Positions 1 through 8,593 are shown, numbered from the stretch's first letter. The stretch: DNA of 64,000 nucleotides from Maricaulis sp. (GCF_017642925.1 NZ_JAEPOL010000002.1:245405-309404); one strand, 5' to 3'. The notes: generated by a model not told the origin, from the letters alone. Made by a program: numbers and translations.

Positions 1-1413
1 CAACGTGATCGACGGGGTCACCTCAGCGTCGGAGCGCGAGAAGCTGCGCTCGGGCTGGGTCGGGGCGAGAAGCTGGTAAGGATCGCCGATCTGACTGTGT
101 GTGACTTCCTTCTCGTCCCCGGAGTAACGCAGCGCGCCGGTCACGCTGACCGCATCGGAAAAGTGGTACGTGCCCTGTCCGAACACGGCATAGCTGGTGG
201 TCTCCAGATTGCCGAAGATGTCGGCGCTGACCTCGGTGGGATAGATGCCCAGATCCGGACCGATCACCGCGTTGGAGATCGTGTCGAAGGTCTCGTGGCT
301 GAAGAAACCGCCGACGATGTAGTCGAACACGCCGCCGGTATCCGAGGTGAAGCGGATTTCCTGGGAGAACTGTTCGTGATCCTCGCTGATGCCCGAGCGC
401 AGCTGGTTGAGGATGCTGAAATCATTGTCGTTCGAGTTGTACCACTCGAAAGTGCGGAAGGCCGTGAGCGAGGTCAGCACGCCGCTGTCGAAGTCCCAGT
501 CGGCCTGCAGCGAAACGCCCCAGACATCGCGCGTCTGTTCCGAGCCGAAGTCCTGCGCCACCCGCCGGTCTTCCGGATCGGCGTCGGCCAGCGGGCTGCC
601 GGCCAGCACGCCATTGTCGAGGATTTCCGACGCACCGCCATTGGTGTCGTTCGACGCCATGTCGGCGCGGAAGGTCAGCTGCAGCGTCTCGGACGGATCC
701 GCCACGAAGGTCAGGCGTGCGCCGAGCTCGTCCTGGTCGTCCAGCTCGGTGCCGGTGAAGGTATTGTCGGTATAGCCCGCCCGCGTCTGCGAGGACACCG
801 AGATCCGCGCCCGCGCATTCGGCGTGAAGATCACGTCGCCGGCGGCGTAGAGGCTCAGTGCGCTGTAGTTGCCGGCGGAGATGATGCCCTCGAAACTCGG
901 CTCGTCGCCGGGGCCCTGGGTGATCATGTTGAGCGCGCCGGCAATGGTGTTCTTGCCGTACAGCGCGCCCTGCGGACCGCGGATCATCTCGACCCGTTCC
1001 AGGTCGTAGAGATTGGTATTGATGGTCGTCGGACGGGCCTGATAGACGCCGTCGACGAACACGCCGACCGACTGTTCCACGCCCGGATTGTTCGGATTGG
1101 AGGAGATGCCGCGCACCGTGATGATCGTCGAACGCAGGCCGTTGCCCGTATTGATGTAGACGTTCGGGAAGACCGAGGCGATGTCGTCGAGACGCTCCAC
1201 GCCCCGCTCCTCCAGTTCCGCCGCGCCGAGCGCGCTGACCGAGGCGGACACGTCGAGGATCGACTGCTCGCGCCGCTGCGCGGTGACGACGATCACGTCG
1301 GCCGATACGCTCTCATCGGACTGGGCCTGAGCGGCCGCTGCCGACAGCCCGGCAGCGAGAACCGCGCCCGCGGCGGTCGAGATCAGTTCCTGTTTCCAAA
1401 TCGTACGGCTCAT
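1..1413 (-). CDS. TonB-dependent receptor, 3' part cut by window edge
   Basis: Outer-membrane TonB-dependent receptor, predicted to import a bulky nutrient with energy from TonB-ExbBD. The first 471 codons are present and the C-terminal barrel strands lie beyond position 1; the family usually has 700-900 residues. A signal peptide ends near AAAAQAQ (about residue 31). A TonB-box-like segment VIVVTAQRR lies at residues 40-48, followed by a plug domain with RGISSN and RGPQGALYGKNTIAG, then barrel repeats. The ATG at 1413 is preceded by GGGGGATTGACC. It lies 59 bp downstream of the M81 peptidase gene on the same strand, so peptide-derived ligands are plausible, but the substrate is not shown by the sequence. 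Confidence 0.93.
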   Translation of the reverse strand, partial: MSRTIWKQELISTAAGAVLAAGLSAAAAQAQSDESVSADVIVVTAQRREQSILDVSASVSALGAAELEERGVERLDDIASVFPNVYINTGNGLRSTIITVRGISSNPNNPGVEQSVGVFVDGVYQARPTTINTNLYDLERVEMIRGPQGALYGKNTIAGALNMITQGPGDEPSFEGIISAGNYSALSLYAAGDVIFTPNARARISVSSQTRAGYTDNTFTGTELDDQDELGARLTFVADPSETLQLTFRADMASNDTNGGASEILDNGVLAGSPLADADPEDRRVAQDFGSEQTRDVWGVSLQADWDFDSGVLTSLTAFRTFEWYNSNDNDFSILNQLRSGISEDHEQFSQEIRFTSDTGGVFDYIVGGFFSHETFDTISNAVIGPDLGIYPTEVSADIFGNLETTSYAVFGQGTYHFSDAVSVTGALRYSGDEKEVTHSQIGDPYQLLAPTQPERSFSRSDAEVTPSITL

Positions 1414-1456
1414 GGTCAATCCCCCAAGAAAACCTGCTGCGAAACCCGCTTAAACG

Positions 1457-1483
1457 AAATATGAGATCAGTTTCACTTATTTT
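1457..1483 (-). promoter_or_regulatory. AT-rich motif upstream of the TonB receptor, shared with dgcN and M81
   Basis: On the plus strand the core reads TCAGTTTCACTTATTTT (1467-1483), preceded by AAATATGAGA. The copy before dgcN (8568-8593) is nearly identical and the one before the M81 gene (2981-3013) is related. It lies 44-70 nt upstream of the receptor ATG and overlaps the M81 stop codon. A regulator binding site or a conserved promoter element are both possible; the regulator is unknown. Confidence 0.5.
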
Positions 1484-2963
1484 GCAAATCTGTCAACAAA
1501 CTTGCGACCGGCAAAACATCGTCGACCGGCCAGACCGGCCGCTGAAGGTGTTGATAGGGCAGGCTCGCCAAGTCCGGATTCATCGCGGTAGGCGTGCCGA
1601 CCGACAAGATCCGGTCAGCCAGCGGTGCGAAGGAGGCGCGGAAATGGGTCGAGGATTTCAGGACGATAATCGCGTAGTCCGACGGGTCCGCACCGGTCGC
1701 GGTAAACAGGCCCGGCCACAGCGCCTCGCGCCGGCTGCCGCACAGGATGAAATCGGCAAACCCGGTCCTGAACCGGGCCACCGGCCCGACCGGCGGCCCC
1801 GCCGCCGCGTCCGCCGGACCCCGCTCGACCCGTTCGGCCAGTCCGGCCACCACCCCGTCGACCCGGATCGGATCGCCGGAGAGCCGGGACATCCGGCCGC
1901 CAATATCGAGCGTCAGGCGCGCGCCGGTCCCGGCCTTCAGACACGCGTCCAGCGAGACCGGATCGTTGAACAGGGCCACGCCGATACCCCTGTATCCGGC
2001 ATCGCGCAGGACCGCGACGAGATGAGTGGCGTCGCCATCGGCGCCCCCGCCCGGATTGTCTGACGCGTCGGCCAGCACGATCCGCTCGCCGGCATGATCG
2101 GCGATGCGCGCCAGCCCTTCGGCGATGGATAGCGGCCGTTCCGCCGCCTCTTCCGCGATGGCGGCGAAGTGTTCGGCCAGGGTCAGGGCCGTCCGGCCGG
2201 CCAGCTCCCGATCGCCATCCGCATAGACCAGGAGTTTGGCGCCATTGTCGGCACTGTCGCTCCAGGGGAATCCGTGGATCAGCGACACCGAGAGCACACC
2301 GCCCGCGCCGGTTTCGGCCTCGCGCATGGCGCGGACGAAGGCACGCATCGGATCGCGCGTCGTCGGAAAGCCGCCCAGGGCCCGGCAGGCCACCACCGCC
2401 GCCACGGGTCGCGTTTGCCCCTTCACCAGCGCATGAGCGAGCATGAACAGCTCCCGGCCGCGCTCGGCCACATCGGTATGGGGATACTCCTTGTAAGCAT
2501 GCAGCAGATCCGCCGCGTTCAGCATAGCGGGGCTAAGCGTGGCGTGCAGGTCCAGTAGGCCGGCCACGACGGTGGCCCGGCCCGCGACCTCGCGGATCGC
2601 GGCGAGGAGATCGCCTTCGCAGTCCGGCACGCCATGCGCCGCCATCGCGCCGTGCAGGTCGAGCAGGACAAGGTCGACCGGCAGGCTCGCACTCAGGGCA
2701 TCGAGGATGTCCCGCTTCAGAGCGGTATAGGCCCCGGCCGTGACAGGCCCGCCGGGCACGGCATAGGCCACGGGTCCGCGGTACACCTCCATCCCGGCTG
2801 CCCGTGCCGACTCAATCATGGCGCTACAACCAGGATGGGTCAGGGCGCACACCGGCCCCTCGCCCGCTGCCGAATAGGCACCGGCCCGGAAGTCCGCGAG
2901 CGTCGTAGCGCGCGCGACAAAACTGTTCGTTTCCGTCCGCAGAGCGGCGACGTAAGCTCTCAT
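1473..2963 (-). CDS. M81 family metallopeptidase (MlrC / microcystinase C-like)
   Basis: A 496-residue protein of the M81 (MlrC, DUF1485) zinc peptidase family. It starts with MRAYVAALRTETNSF, has the family segment VDLVLLDLHGAMAAHG and the later LLDLHATLS, KEYPHTD and DNPGGGADGD blocks, which carry the conserved His/Asp residues. Length fits the family (about 490-520). MlrC cleaves the linearised tetrapeptide of microcystin, but most M81 members act on unknown peptides. No signal peptide is seen, so it should be cytoplasmic. The ATG at 2963 follows AGGATTGCGGC. It is divergent from the P1 peptidase and is followed by the TonB receptor on the same strand. Family assignment is firm; substrate is inferred. 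Confidence 0.85.
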   Translation of the reverse strand: MRAYVAALRTETNSFVARATTLADFRAGAYSAAGEGPVCALTHPGCSAMIESARAAGMEVYRGPVAYAVPGGPVTAGAYTALKRDILDALSASLPVDLVLLDLHGAMAAHGVPDCEGDLLAAIREVAGRATVVAGLLDLHATLSPAMLNAADLLHAYKEYPHTDVAERGRELFMLAHALVKGQTRPVAAVVACRALGGFPTTRDPMRAFVRAMREAETGAGGVLSVSLIHGFPWSDSADNGAKLLVYADGDRELAGRTALTLAEHFAAIAEEAAERPLSIAEGLARIADHAGERIVLADASDNPGGGADGDATHLVAVLRDAGYRGIGVALFNDPVSLDACLKAGTGARLTLDIGGRMSRLSGDPIRVDGVVAGLAERVERGPADAAAGPPVGPVARFRTGFADFILCGSRREALWPGLFTATGADPSDYAIIVLKSSTHFRASFAPLADRILSVGTPTAMNPDLASLPYQHLQRPVWPVDDVLPVASLLTDLQNK

Positions 2964-2980
2964 GCCGCAATCCTGACAAT

Positions 2981-3013
2981 TTTATGAGGTTGACGTCAAT
3001 TTCATTTTTTTTC
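2981..3013. promoter_or_regulatory. AT-rich motif in the M81 / P1-peptidase divergent promoter
   Basis: The 138-bp divergent region holds TATGAGG, a small palindrome TTGACGTCAA and then TCAATTTCATTTTTTTTC (2996-3013). The last part matches the core upstream of the receptor (TCAGTTTCACTTATTTT) and of dgcN. Spacing between the two halves is longer here than in the other two copies. It lies 18-50 nt upstream of the M81 ATG, and could also control the divergent P1 peptidase. Confidence 0.4.
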
Positions 3014-3101
3014 ACTGTTCCGGTCATACAGCCCCTGCTGTCCCCGGACCGGGACAGCGAAAGGAACCGACCCCGTTGTCCATGCCGGAGACCATGAGAC
3101 C

Positions 3102-4262
3102 ATGAAGACCAGTCACTCCCTGATATCCATCGCCTTGGCCGGCGGCCTTGTCATCACCTCGGCGGCCTGCGCCCAGGACGCGCCCCGGGCCCGCGACATT
3201 GGCATTCCGCTGGAAGGCGAGACCGGACCGCTCAATGCCATCACCGATGTGGCAGGCGTCGAGGTCGGCCAGTTCAGCCTGAACGAGGGCGACACCCATA
3301 CCGGGGTGACAGCGATCTTCCCGCGCGGCCGCACGGCGACCGACGGCGTCCCCGCCGGCATCTTTTCCTTCAACGGCACCGGCGAGATGACCGGCGCGCA
3401 CCTGATCAACGAGTTCGGCGCCTTTTTCGGTCCGGTCGCGATCACCGGCACACTGGGTGTCGGCGCCGCCCGCGACGGCATCCTGGACTGGACCGCGCAG
3501 AATTTCGACGATCCCACCGTGCGCTTCAGCCGCGTGCTGCCGGTCGTGGCGGAAACCTATGACGGCGGGCTGAGCGATGTCTGGAGCATGGCCCTGACCC
3601 CCGAGCATGTCGTCGCGGCACTGGATGCCGCCCGGCCGGGACCGGTCGCGGAAGGCGCGGTCGGCGGCGGGACCGGCATGGTCTGCTACTACTTCAAATG
3701 CGGGATCGGCACGTCGTCGCGCGTCGTGCACTACGGCGAGGACATCGCCTTTACCGTCGGCGTGCTCGTCCAGGCCAATCATGGCGGGCGCGACCAGTTG
3801 CGCATCGCCGGCACGCCGGCCGGCCAGGAGATCGACGACCTGATGCCGCGTCGCGCCAGCCAGGCCGATGCGGCCGGCGAGGGCGACGGTTCGATCATCA
3901 TCGTGATCGCCACCGATGCACCGCTGCTGCCCGACCAGCTGCGCCGCCTGGCGCGCCGCGCCACGATCGGCATGGGCCGCACCGGCGGACAGGGCGATTC
4001 CAGCTCGGGCGACATCTTCCTCGCCTTCACCACCGCCAATCCGGTGACGCTCGGCGCGGGCGCGCCGCTCGACTATCAGAGCATTCCCGGCGAAGCGCTC
4101 GACCCGCTGTTCGACGGTGTCGTGCAGGCCACCGAAGAAGCCATTCTCAACGCGCTCGTCGCCGGCAGCGACACGACCGGGCGGGGCAATTCGCACGTCT
4201 ACGGTCTGCCGCATGACCGGGTTCGCGAAATTCTCGCCCGCTACGGCCGACTCGAAGACTGA
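3102..4262 (+). CDS. P1 family peptidase (DmpA/BapA-type N-terminal nucleophile aminopeptidase)
   Basis: A 386-residue protein of MEROPS family P1, which holds the D-aminopeptidase/L-esterase DmpA and beta-aminopeptidases such as BapA. The fold self-cleaves before the catalytic Ser. The expected SGD(I/V) motif is present as SSSGDIF with Ser302 as likely nucleophile (cleavage S301/S302), which would give an alpha chain of about 300 and a beta chain of about 85 residues. NHGGRDQLRI and GRTGGQGD are family blocks. An N-terminal Sec signal ends near SAACAQD, so it is periplasmic. It is followed 22 bp later by the S12 hydrolase. Activity on D- or beta-amino-acid peptides would fit the dgcNA genes nearby, but is inference. 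Confidence 0.88.
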   Translation: MKTSHSLISIALAGGLVITSAACAQDAPRARDIGIPLEGETGPLNAITDVAGVEVGQFSLNEGDTHTGVTAIFPRGRTATDGVPAGIFSFNGTGEMTGAHLINEFGAFFGPVAITGTLGVGAARDGILDWTAQNFDDPTVRFSRVLPVVAETYDGGLSDVWSMALTPEHVVAALDAARPGPVAEGAVGGGTGMVCYYFKCGIGTSSRVVHYGEDIAFTVGVLVQANHGGRDQLRIAGTPAGQEIDDLMPRRASQADAAGEGDGSIIIVIATDAPLLPDQLRRLARRATIGMGRTGGQGDSSSGDIFLAFTTANPVTLGAGAPLDYQSIPGEALDPLFDGVVQATEEAILNALVAGSDTTGRGNSHVYGLPHDRVREILARYGRLED

Positions 4263-4284
4263 TCCACACACAAGGACACACGCC

Positions 4285-5709
4285 ATGATCCAGAGACTTG
4301 CCCTGCCGGCCGCCATGACGGCCCTCGCCGCCGCCGGCAGCCTGCTCGCCGGCTGCGCCACCGCGCAGCCCGCAGCCGACCCTCAGACCGCCGCCATCGA
4401 CGCCCTGGTCGCCGACGCCCAGTCGTCGGCGCCCTATCCGGGCCTGGCGGTATCCGTGCGCCGCGGCGACACCCTCATCTACGAGGCTGCCTATGGCGAA
4501 GCGGACCTGGAACAGCACGCCGCGGCCACGCCCGACACCGTGTTCCAGATCGGCTCCATCACGAAGTCCTTCACCGCCCTCATGATCGCCCAGCTGGCGG
4601 CCGAGGGCCGGATCGACATCGAGGCGCCGATCTCCACCTATCTGCCGGACTATTCCGGGCCGGCCCGCGACGTGCCGGTGCGCGACCTGATGAACCACAC
4701 GGCCGGGCTGGTGAACTACACCGCCCTGCCCGACTTCCCCCAGGGCAGCCAACGCACCGTCACGCGCGAGATCATGCGCGACTATTTCGAGGATGCCGAC
4801 CTGCTGTTCGAACCGGGCACGGCCTTCTCCTATTCCAATTCGGGCACCTATACGCTCGGCCTGATCATCGAGGCGGTGACCGGACAGACCTATGACGCCG
4901 CACTCGCCGAACGCGTGCTGGAACCGCTCGGCCTCGACCGCACCTATTATGCCGGCTACGAGCGCGTCATCGAGGGCAGGGCCGAGGGCTATGTCGTCGG
5001 CGAGGACGGTTTCCTCAACGCGCCCCAGCTCGATCCGCTGGTGCCCTTCTCGGCCGGTGCCCTTCTGTCCACCGTCCAGGACATCCAGGACTATATCGAC
5101 CAGGTGCAACGCCAGAACGTGTTCGGCGACGCGGTCCGCGACATGCTCTACGAACAGGTCGAACTTGGTGGCGATACGCTGGCCTATGCCCTCGGCGCGC
5201 TGGTGATCCGCGACTGGGAAGGCCATCGCAAGATCGCCCATGCCGGCGATATCGACGGGTTCGCGGCCTACATGTCCTACTATCCCGACGAGGATCTTTC
5301 GATCATGGTGATGGGCAGCACGCGCGACGTCGCGCCCACGCCGGTGGGCCTTGAACAGAAGATCGCCCGCATCGTCTTCGACCAGCCGCGCCCGACGCCG
5401 TCGATCGATCCGCTGGCCGACAGCGAGATCGCGGCGATAGCCGGAAACTATGATGCCAGCTACATGCGGATCGGCATCGACCGTATCGGCATTCTGCCGC
5501 GCGAGGGCGGGATCGCCTTCCGCATCGGCGGTGTCGATGCCCAGGGCCCGGCCATCCCGCTGCTTCACCTGGAAGGCCGTACCTTCCTGGCTGCCCATGA
5601 CGACGAGATGGTGTTCAGCTTCTCGCCCGAGGACGGCGGCACGCCGGAAGACCTGACCGTCGACTGGCTGGGCGGCGGCATTCCCTTCGTCCGCGCAGCC
5701 GGGGAGTAG
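4285..5709 (+). CDS. Serine hydrolase lipoprotein, beta-lactamase/S12 family
   Basis: A 474-residue protein of the class C beta-lactamase / penicillin-recognising S12 family (D-aminopeptidases, esterases, MlrB). Residues 21-24 LAGC form a lipobox, so it should be an exported lipoprotein. Catalytic SxxK is S91-I-T-K94, followed by YSN at 183-185 and HAGDIDGF as the third element. The last 80 or so residues form a small C-terminal domain as in many S12 peptidases. The ATG at 4285 is chosen because it opens the signal peptide, follows an AAGGACA site and lies 22 bp after the P1 peptidase stop; an upstream in-frame extension would run into that gene. Substrate unknown; D-amino-acid peptides are plausible from context. 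Confidence 0.87.
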   Translation: MIQRLALPAAMTALAAAGSLLAGCATAQPAADPQTAAIDALVADAQSSAPYPGLAVSVRRGDTLIYEAAYGEADLEQHAAATPDTVFQIGSITKSFTALMIAQLAAEGRIDIEAPISTYLPDYSGPARDVPVRDLMNHTAGLVNYTALPDFPQGSQRTVTREIMRDYFEDADLLFEPGTAFSYSNSGTYTLGLIIEAVTGQTYDAALAERVLEPLGLDRTYYAGYERVIEGRAEGYVVGEDGFLNAPQLDPLVPFSAGALLSTVQDIQDYIDQVQRQNVFGDAVRDMLYEQVELGGDTLAYALGALVIRDWEGHRKIAHAGDIDGFAAYMSYYPDEDLSIMVMGSTRDVAPTPVGLEQKIARIVFDQPRPTPSIDPLADSEIAAIAGNYDASYMRIGIDRIGILPREGGIAFRIGGVDAQGPAIPLLHLEGRTFLAAHDDEMVFSFSPEDGGTPEDLTVDWLGGGIPFVRAAGE

Positions 5710-5714
5710 GCGGG

Positions 5715-6512
5715 ATGATCGACGACGACGCGAAGGCAGACTACGCACGCGACGGTGTCTGCGTGCTGCGCGGCGCCTTCGCGCCGGCGTGGATCGAGAC
5801 CGTGGCCGAGGGGGTTCGCCAGGCGCTCGACGCGCCCGGCCCCCACGGCGAACGCTACGGCCCCGCCGGGGCGGAGCGCTTCTTCGGCGATCTGGACATG
5901 TGGACGCGCCTGGACCCGTTCCGGGACTTCGTCATGAACTCGCCCGCCGCCGAGATCGCCGGCCGGACGATGGGGTCGTCCACGGCGACCTTTCTCTACG
6001 ACCAGATGCTGGTGAAGGAACCGGGCAGCCAGCAGCGCACGCCCTGGCATCAGGACCAGCCCTATTGGGCCGTCAGCGGTTTCCAGGTCTGCTCGATCTG
6101 GATGCCGCTGGATCCGGTGCCCCGCGAAGTGTCGCTGGAATTCGTGCGCGGCAGCCATCGCTGGGACCAGGCCTTCAATCCCACCCATTTCGCAGACGGC
6201 ACTCCCTATGCCGGCACCGGCCTGCCCAGCCTGCCCGATATCGAGGCTGACCGGTCGGCCTATGACATCGTGTCCTGGGATCTGGAACCCGGCGATTGCG
6301 TGGTGTTCCAGGCGATGCTGGTGCATGGCGCGCCGGCCAATCCCAGCGCCGGGCGCCGGCGGGTCCTGTCGACGCGCTGGCTGGGCGACGATGCCCGCTT
6401 CTGGCGGCGTCCCGGCGAGATCGCCGTACCGACCACCCTGCCCGATCTGGAAGACGGCGCACCCTTTTCTGGACCGCTGCATCCGACTGTCTGGCGCCGC
6501 GAGGCCGGCTAG
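5715..6512 (+). CDS. Phytanoyl-CoA dioxygenase (PhyH) family Fe(II)/2-oxoglutarate oxygenase
   Basis: A 265-residue cytoplasmic protein of the PhyH family. Iron ligands are the HxD pair H112-Q-D114 (TPWHQDQPYW) and the distal H204 in MLVHGAP; an Arg in GRRRVLSTRW about ten residues later would bind 2-oxoglutarate. Members hydroxylate fatty acyl-CoAs, amino acids or small molecules, so the substrate cannot be read from sequence. It starts 5 bp after the S12 lipoprotein stop and is the last gene of the P1-S12-PhyH operon. It converges on dgcA with only 14 bp between stop codons. A role in modifying an unusual amino acid released by the peptidases is a guess from context. Confidence 0.87.
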   Translation: MIDDDAKADYARDGVCVLRGAFAPAWIETVAEGVRQALDAPGPHGERYGPAGAERFFGDLDMWTRLDPFRDFVMNSPAAEIAGRTMGSSTATFLYDQMLVKEPGSQQRTPWHQDQPYWAVSGFQVCSIWMPLDPVPREVSLEFVRGSHRWDQAFNPTHFADGTPYAGTGLPSLPDIEADRSAYDIVSWDLEPGDCVVFQAMLVHGAPANPSAGRRRVLSTRWLGDDARFWRRPGEIAVPTTLPDLEDGAPFSGPLHPTVWRREAG

Positions 6513-6532
6513 CTCCAGAGTACAGGCTAGCC
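6507..6532. terminator. Small hairpin between convergent PhyH and dgcA stops
   Basis: GGCTAGC (6507-6513) and GCTAGCC (6526-6532) can pair across a 12-nt loop and span both TAG stop codons of the convergent genes. There is no T-run on either strand, so it is at best a weak bidirectional terminator. Confidence 0.25.
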
Positions 6533-7504
6533 CCAAAGCACGGGCCGGGGCGGGTCGACCCGACCGGCGTCGAATGTGAGCCCGTTCGGCCAATCGTGCG
6601 CAAGAAGCAGCGGCCCATCGATGTCCACGAAATCGCACAAGCACCCCAGGACGAAACTCGGCGCCATCGCCAGCGAGGTCCCCATCATGTTGCCGACCAT
6701 CAGACCGAGGCCCGCCTCCCGCGCCATGCGGGCCAGGCGCATCGCCTCGGTCAGCCCGCCGGTCTTGTCGAGCTTGATATTGATGCGCTGGTAACGGCCG
6801 CGCACGGCGTCCAGCTCGCCCGAATGCAGGCAGCTTTCGTCGGCGCACAGGGGCACCGGCGAGACATATCCGTCCAGTGCCGCATCCTGGCCGCGCGGCA
6901 GGGGCTGTTCGAGCATTTCCACGCGCAGGCGCGCCATGGCGGGCGCCACGTCGCGAAGCTGTTCGATCGTCCAGCCTTCATTCACATCGACAACCAGGAC
7001 CGCGTCGGGCCGCACGGCGCGGATCGCCTCGATCCGCTCGACCGGGCGGTCGGCATTCAGCTTCACCTTGAGCACCGGAACCGGGCCGGCCCGCCGGGCC
7101 GTGTCCGCCATCATCTCCGGGTCCGGCTCCAGACCGATGGTGACGGCAGTGGTCAACCGCCGCGGCTCGACGCCGATCAGCGCCCAGATCGACCGTCCGC
7201 TCCGCTTCGCATCCAGATCCCAAAGGGCGCAGTCGACAGCATTGCGCGCGCCGCCCGGCGGCAGGACAGTCTGCAGCACATCGCGCGTGATGCCGTCCGG
7301 GTACGCAGCGATGAAGGCCCGCACTTCCTCGAGAATGCTCCGCGCCGTCTCGCCGCAATAGAAGACGCCCTCGGCCTCGCCCCGGCCGCGATGGCGACCC
7401 TCCTCGGCCGTGACGATGAGCGCATGGGTGGCATCGAAGACGGCGCTTGCAATACGGAACGGGGCCTTCAGCGAAAACCGGTGGAGCTCGACGGTCAGGC
7501 GCAT
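6527..7504 (-). CDS. dgcA: Enolase-superfamily racemase DgcA-like (N-acetyl-D-Glu racemase / dipeptide epimerase)
   Basis: A 325-residue enolase-superfamily protein of the muconate-lactonising/dipeptide-epimerase subgroup. Catalytic KxK is K146-V-K148, metal ligands are D173 (VVDVNEGW), E199 (MLEQP) and D222 (CADES), and the opposite base is K244 (INIKLDKTGG). Next to a DUF1611 gene this protein is DgcA, which racemises N-acetyl-D-glutamate to N-acetyl-L-glutamate; a standalone homologue would be called L-Ala-D/L-Glu epimerase. Its ATG overlaps the dgcN TAA by one base (TAATG), which indicates translational coupling. D-Glu catabolism is known for the pair; in this organism it is inferred. Confidence 0.85.
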   Translation of the reverse strand: MRLTVELHRFSLKAPFRIASAVFDATHALIVTAEEGRHRGRGEAEGVFYCGETARSILEEVRAFIAAYPDGITRDVLQTVLPPGGARNAVDCALWDLDAKRSGRSIWALIGVEPRRLTTAVTIGLEPDPEMMADTARRAGPVPVLKVKLNADRPVERIEAIRAVRPDAVLVVDVNEGWTIEQLRDVAPAMARLRVEMLEQPLPRGQDAALDGYVSPVPLCADESCLHSGELDAVRGRYQRINIKLDKTGGLTEAMRLARMAREAGLGLMVGNMMGTSLAMAPSFVLGCLCDFVDIDGPLLLAHDWPNGLTFDAGRVDPPRPVLWG

Positions 7505-8520
7505 TACGCCTCGCCCCTGCCCTGCAGTAGCCGATCGGCGATCGCACCGCCGCCGGTGCGGACCGGATCGATGACCGGCAGACCCAACCGAGCCGCAGTC
7601 TCCGCGATCAGCGCCTCTGCCGCCGCAGCGTCCAGGCCCGCGGTGTTCAGACTGACCCCTGCGCAGTAACAGTCCGGACTGGTCAGCCGGGCCGCCTCCA
7701 GATTACGGGCGATCGCGGTCTCCAGCGCCGGCGTGGGATAACCGTCGAAGAATGCGATCTTGTCGCGGCCCGCCTGGTGGCAGAGCACGACGGCTTCCGG
7801 TTGGGCGCCGTGTAGCAGACCGAGCGACACGCCTGCATAGGCGGGATGAAAGAGCGAGCCCTGCCCCTCGATCACGTCCCAGTGATCCGCTCCGGCCGCC
7901 GGCGCCAGCACTTCGGCGGCCCCGGACATGAAGTCACCGATCACCGAGTCGATGGCAAAGCCGCGGCCGGAGATCAGCACGCCGGTCTGGCCCGTCGCAC
8001 AAAAATCCGCTTCAACGCCCCGTTCGCGCAGGGCCCGCCAGAGGGCGAGGGCCGTATACTTCTTGCCCACAGCGCAGTCCGTACCGACAGTCAGCACACG
8101 ATGCCCCGGACGCGGCAGTCCGCTGCCGATCGGCAGACCCGGCGGCGGGTCGCGTAGGTCCGTGAGCTTACACCCCGTCGCGTCGGCCAGAGCACGCAGC
8201 GCGCCGAGTGCGTTGAGCCGGATGTGCAAGCCCGCGGCAATATCCAGACCAGCCTCGAGCGCGGCACGGAACACATCGAGCCAGCGGTCGTCCATCGCAC
8301 CGCCCGGGCTGGCTGTGCCCACCACGAGCGTTTTCACGCCCGCCGCCCGCGCGGCCTCGATCGTCATGTCGGGCAGGCCGAGATCGACAGCCCCGGCGCT
8401 CAGGCGCAGCTGACCCGCACAGCGTTCCGGCGCCCAGTCGGCGATCCCCGCCCCGGTCTTGGCGATCAGGCGGTCCGGCGCATCACCGAGAAAGATGAGA
8501 TAGGGTGGAAGGACCTTCAT
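7504..8520 (-). CDS. dgcN: DgcN, D-glutamate N-acetyltransferase (DUF1611 family)
   Basis: A 338-residue DUF1611 protein. It carries a P-loop-like segment TVGTDCAVGKKYTALAL near residue 145 and the conserved ATGQTGVLISG and EGQGSLFHPAYAGVSLGLLHG blocks of this family. DgcN is known to acetylate D-Glu from acetyl-CoA, giving N-acetyl-D-Glu for DgcA. The genes are adjacent and overlap in the order dgcN-dgcA. D-Glu is a main component of peptidoglycan and of some cyclic peptides, so the pair lets the cell use it as carbon and nitrogen. The start is the ATG at 8520, with a shared regulatory motif 48-73 nt upstream. Confidence 0.85.
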   Translation of the reverse strand: MKVLPPYLIFLGDAPDRLIAKTGAGIADWAPERCAGQLRLSAGAVDLGLPDMTIEAARAAGVKTLVVGTASPGGAMDDRWLDVFRAALEAGLDIAAGLHIRLNALGALRALADATGCKLTDLRDPPPGLPIGSGLPRPGHRVLTVGTDCAVGKKYTALALWRALRERGVEADFCATGQTGVLISGRGFAIDSVIGDFMSGAAEVLAPAAGADHWDVIEGQGSLFHPAYAGVSLGLLHGAQPEAVVLCHQAGRDKIAFFDGYPTPALETAIARNLEAARLTSPDCYCAGVSLNTAGLDAAAAEALIAETAARLGLPVIDPVRTGGGAIADRLLQGRGEA

Positions 8521-8567
8521 GCTCGCAATCGCTTTGCAATCTACGCCCGCAAACGGGCCATTTTAAT

Positions 8568-8593
8568 AAATACGATATCAGTTTCATTTTTTC
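8568..8593 (-). promoter_or_regulatory. AT-rich motif upstream of dgcN
   Basis: Core TCAGTTTCATTTTTTC (8578-8593) preceded by AAATACGATA. It differs from the copy at 1457-1483 at only a few positions over about 24 bp and lies at a comparable distance from its ATG. The two transcription units are 7 kb apart and both concern peptide or D-Glu use, so a common regulator is likely. Confidence 0.5.

Noticed and set aside
97..1464. 455-codon plus-strand frame over the truncated TonB receptor
   Set aside because: The minus-strand translation is an unmistakable TonB-dependent receptor with signal peptide and plug.
1473..2963. Definite microcystinase MlrC
   Set aside because: M81 is broad and mlrA/mlrD are absent; only an MlrC-like peptidase is supported.
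3082..3105. Leader peptide of seven codons overlapping the P1 peptidase start
   Set aside because: Its ATG has no own ribosome site and the short frame could arise by chance.
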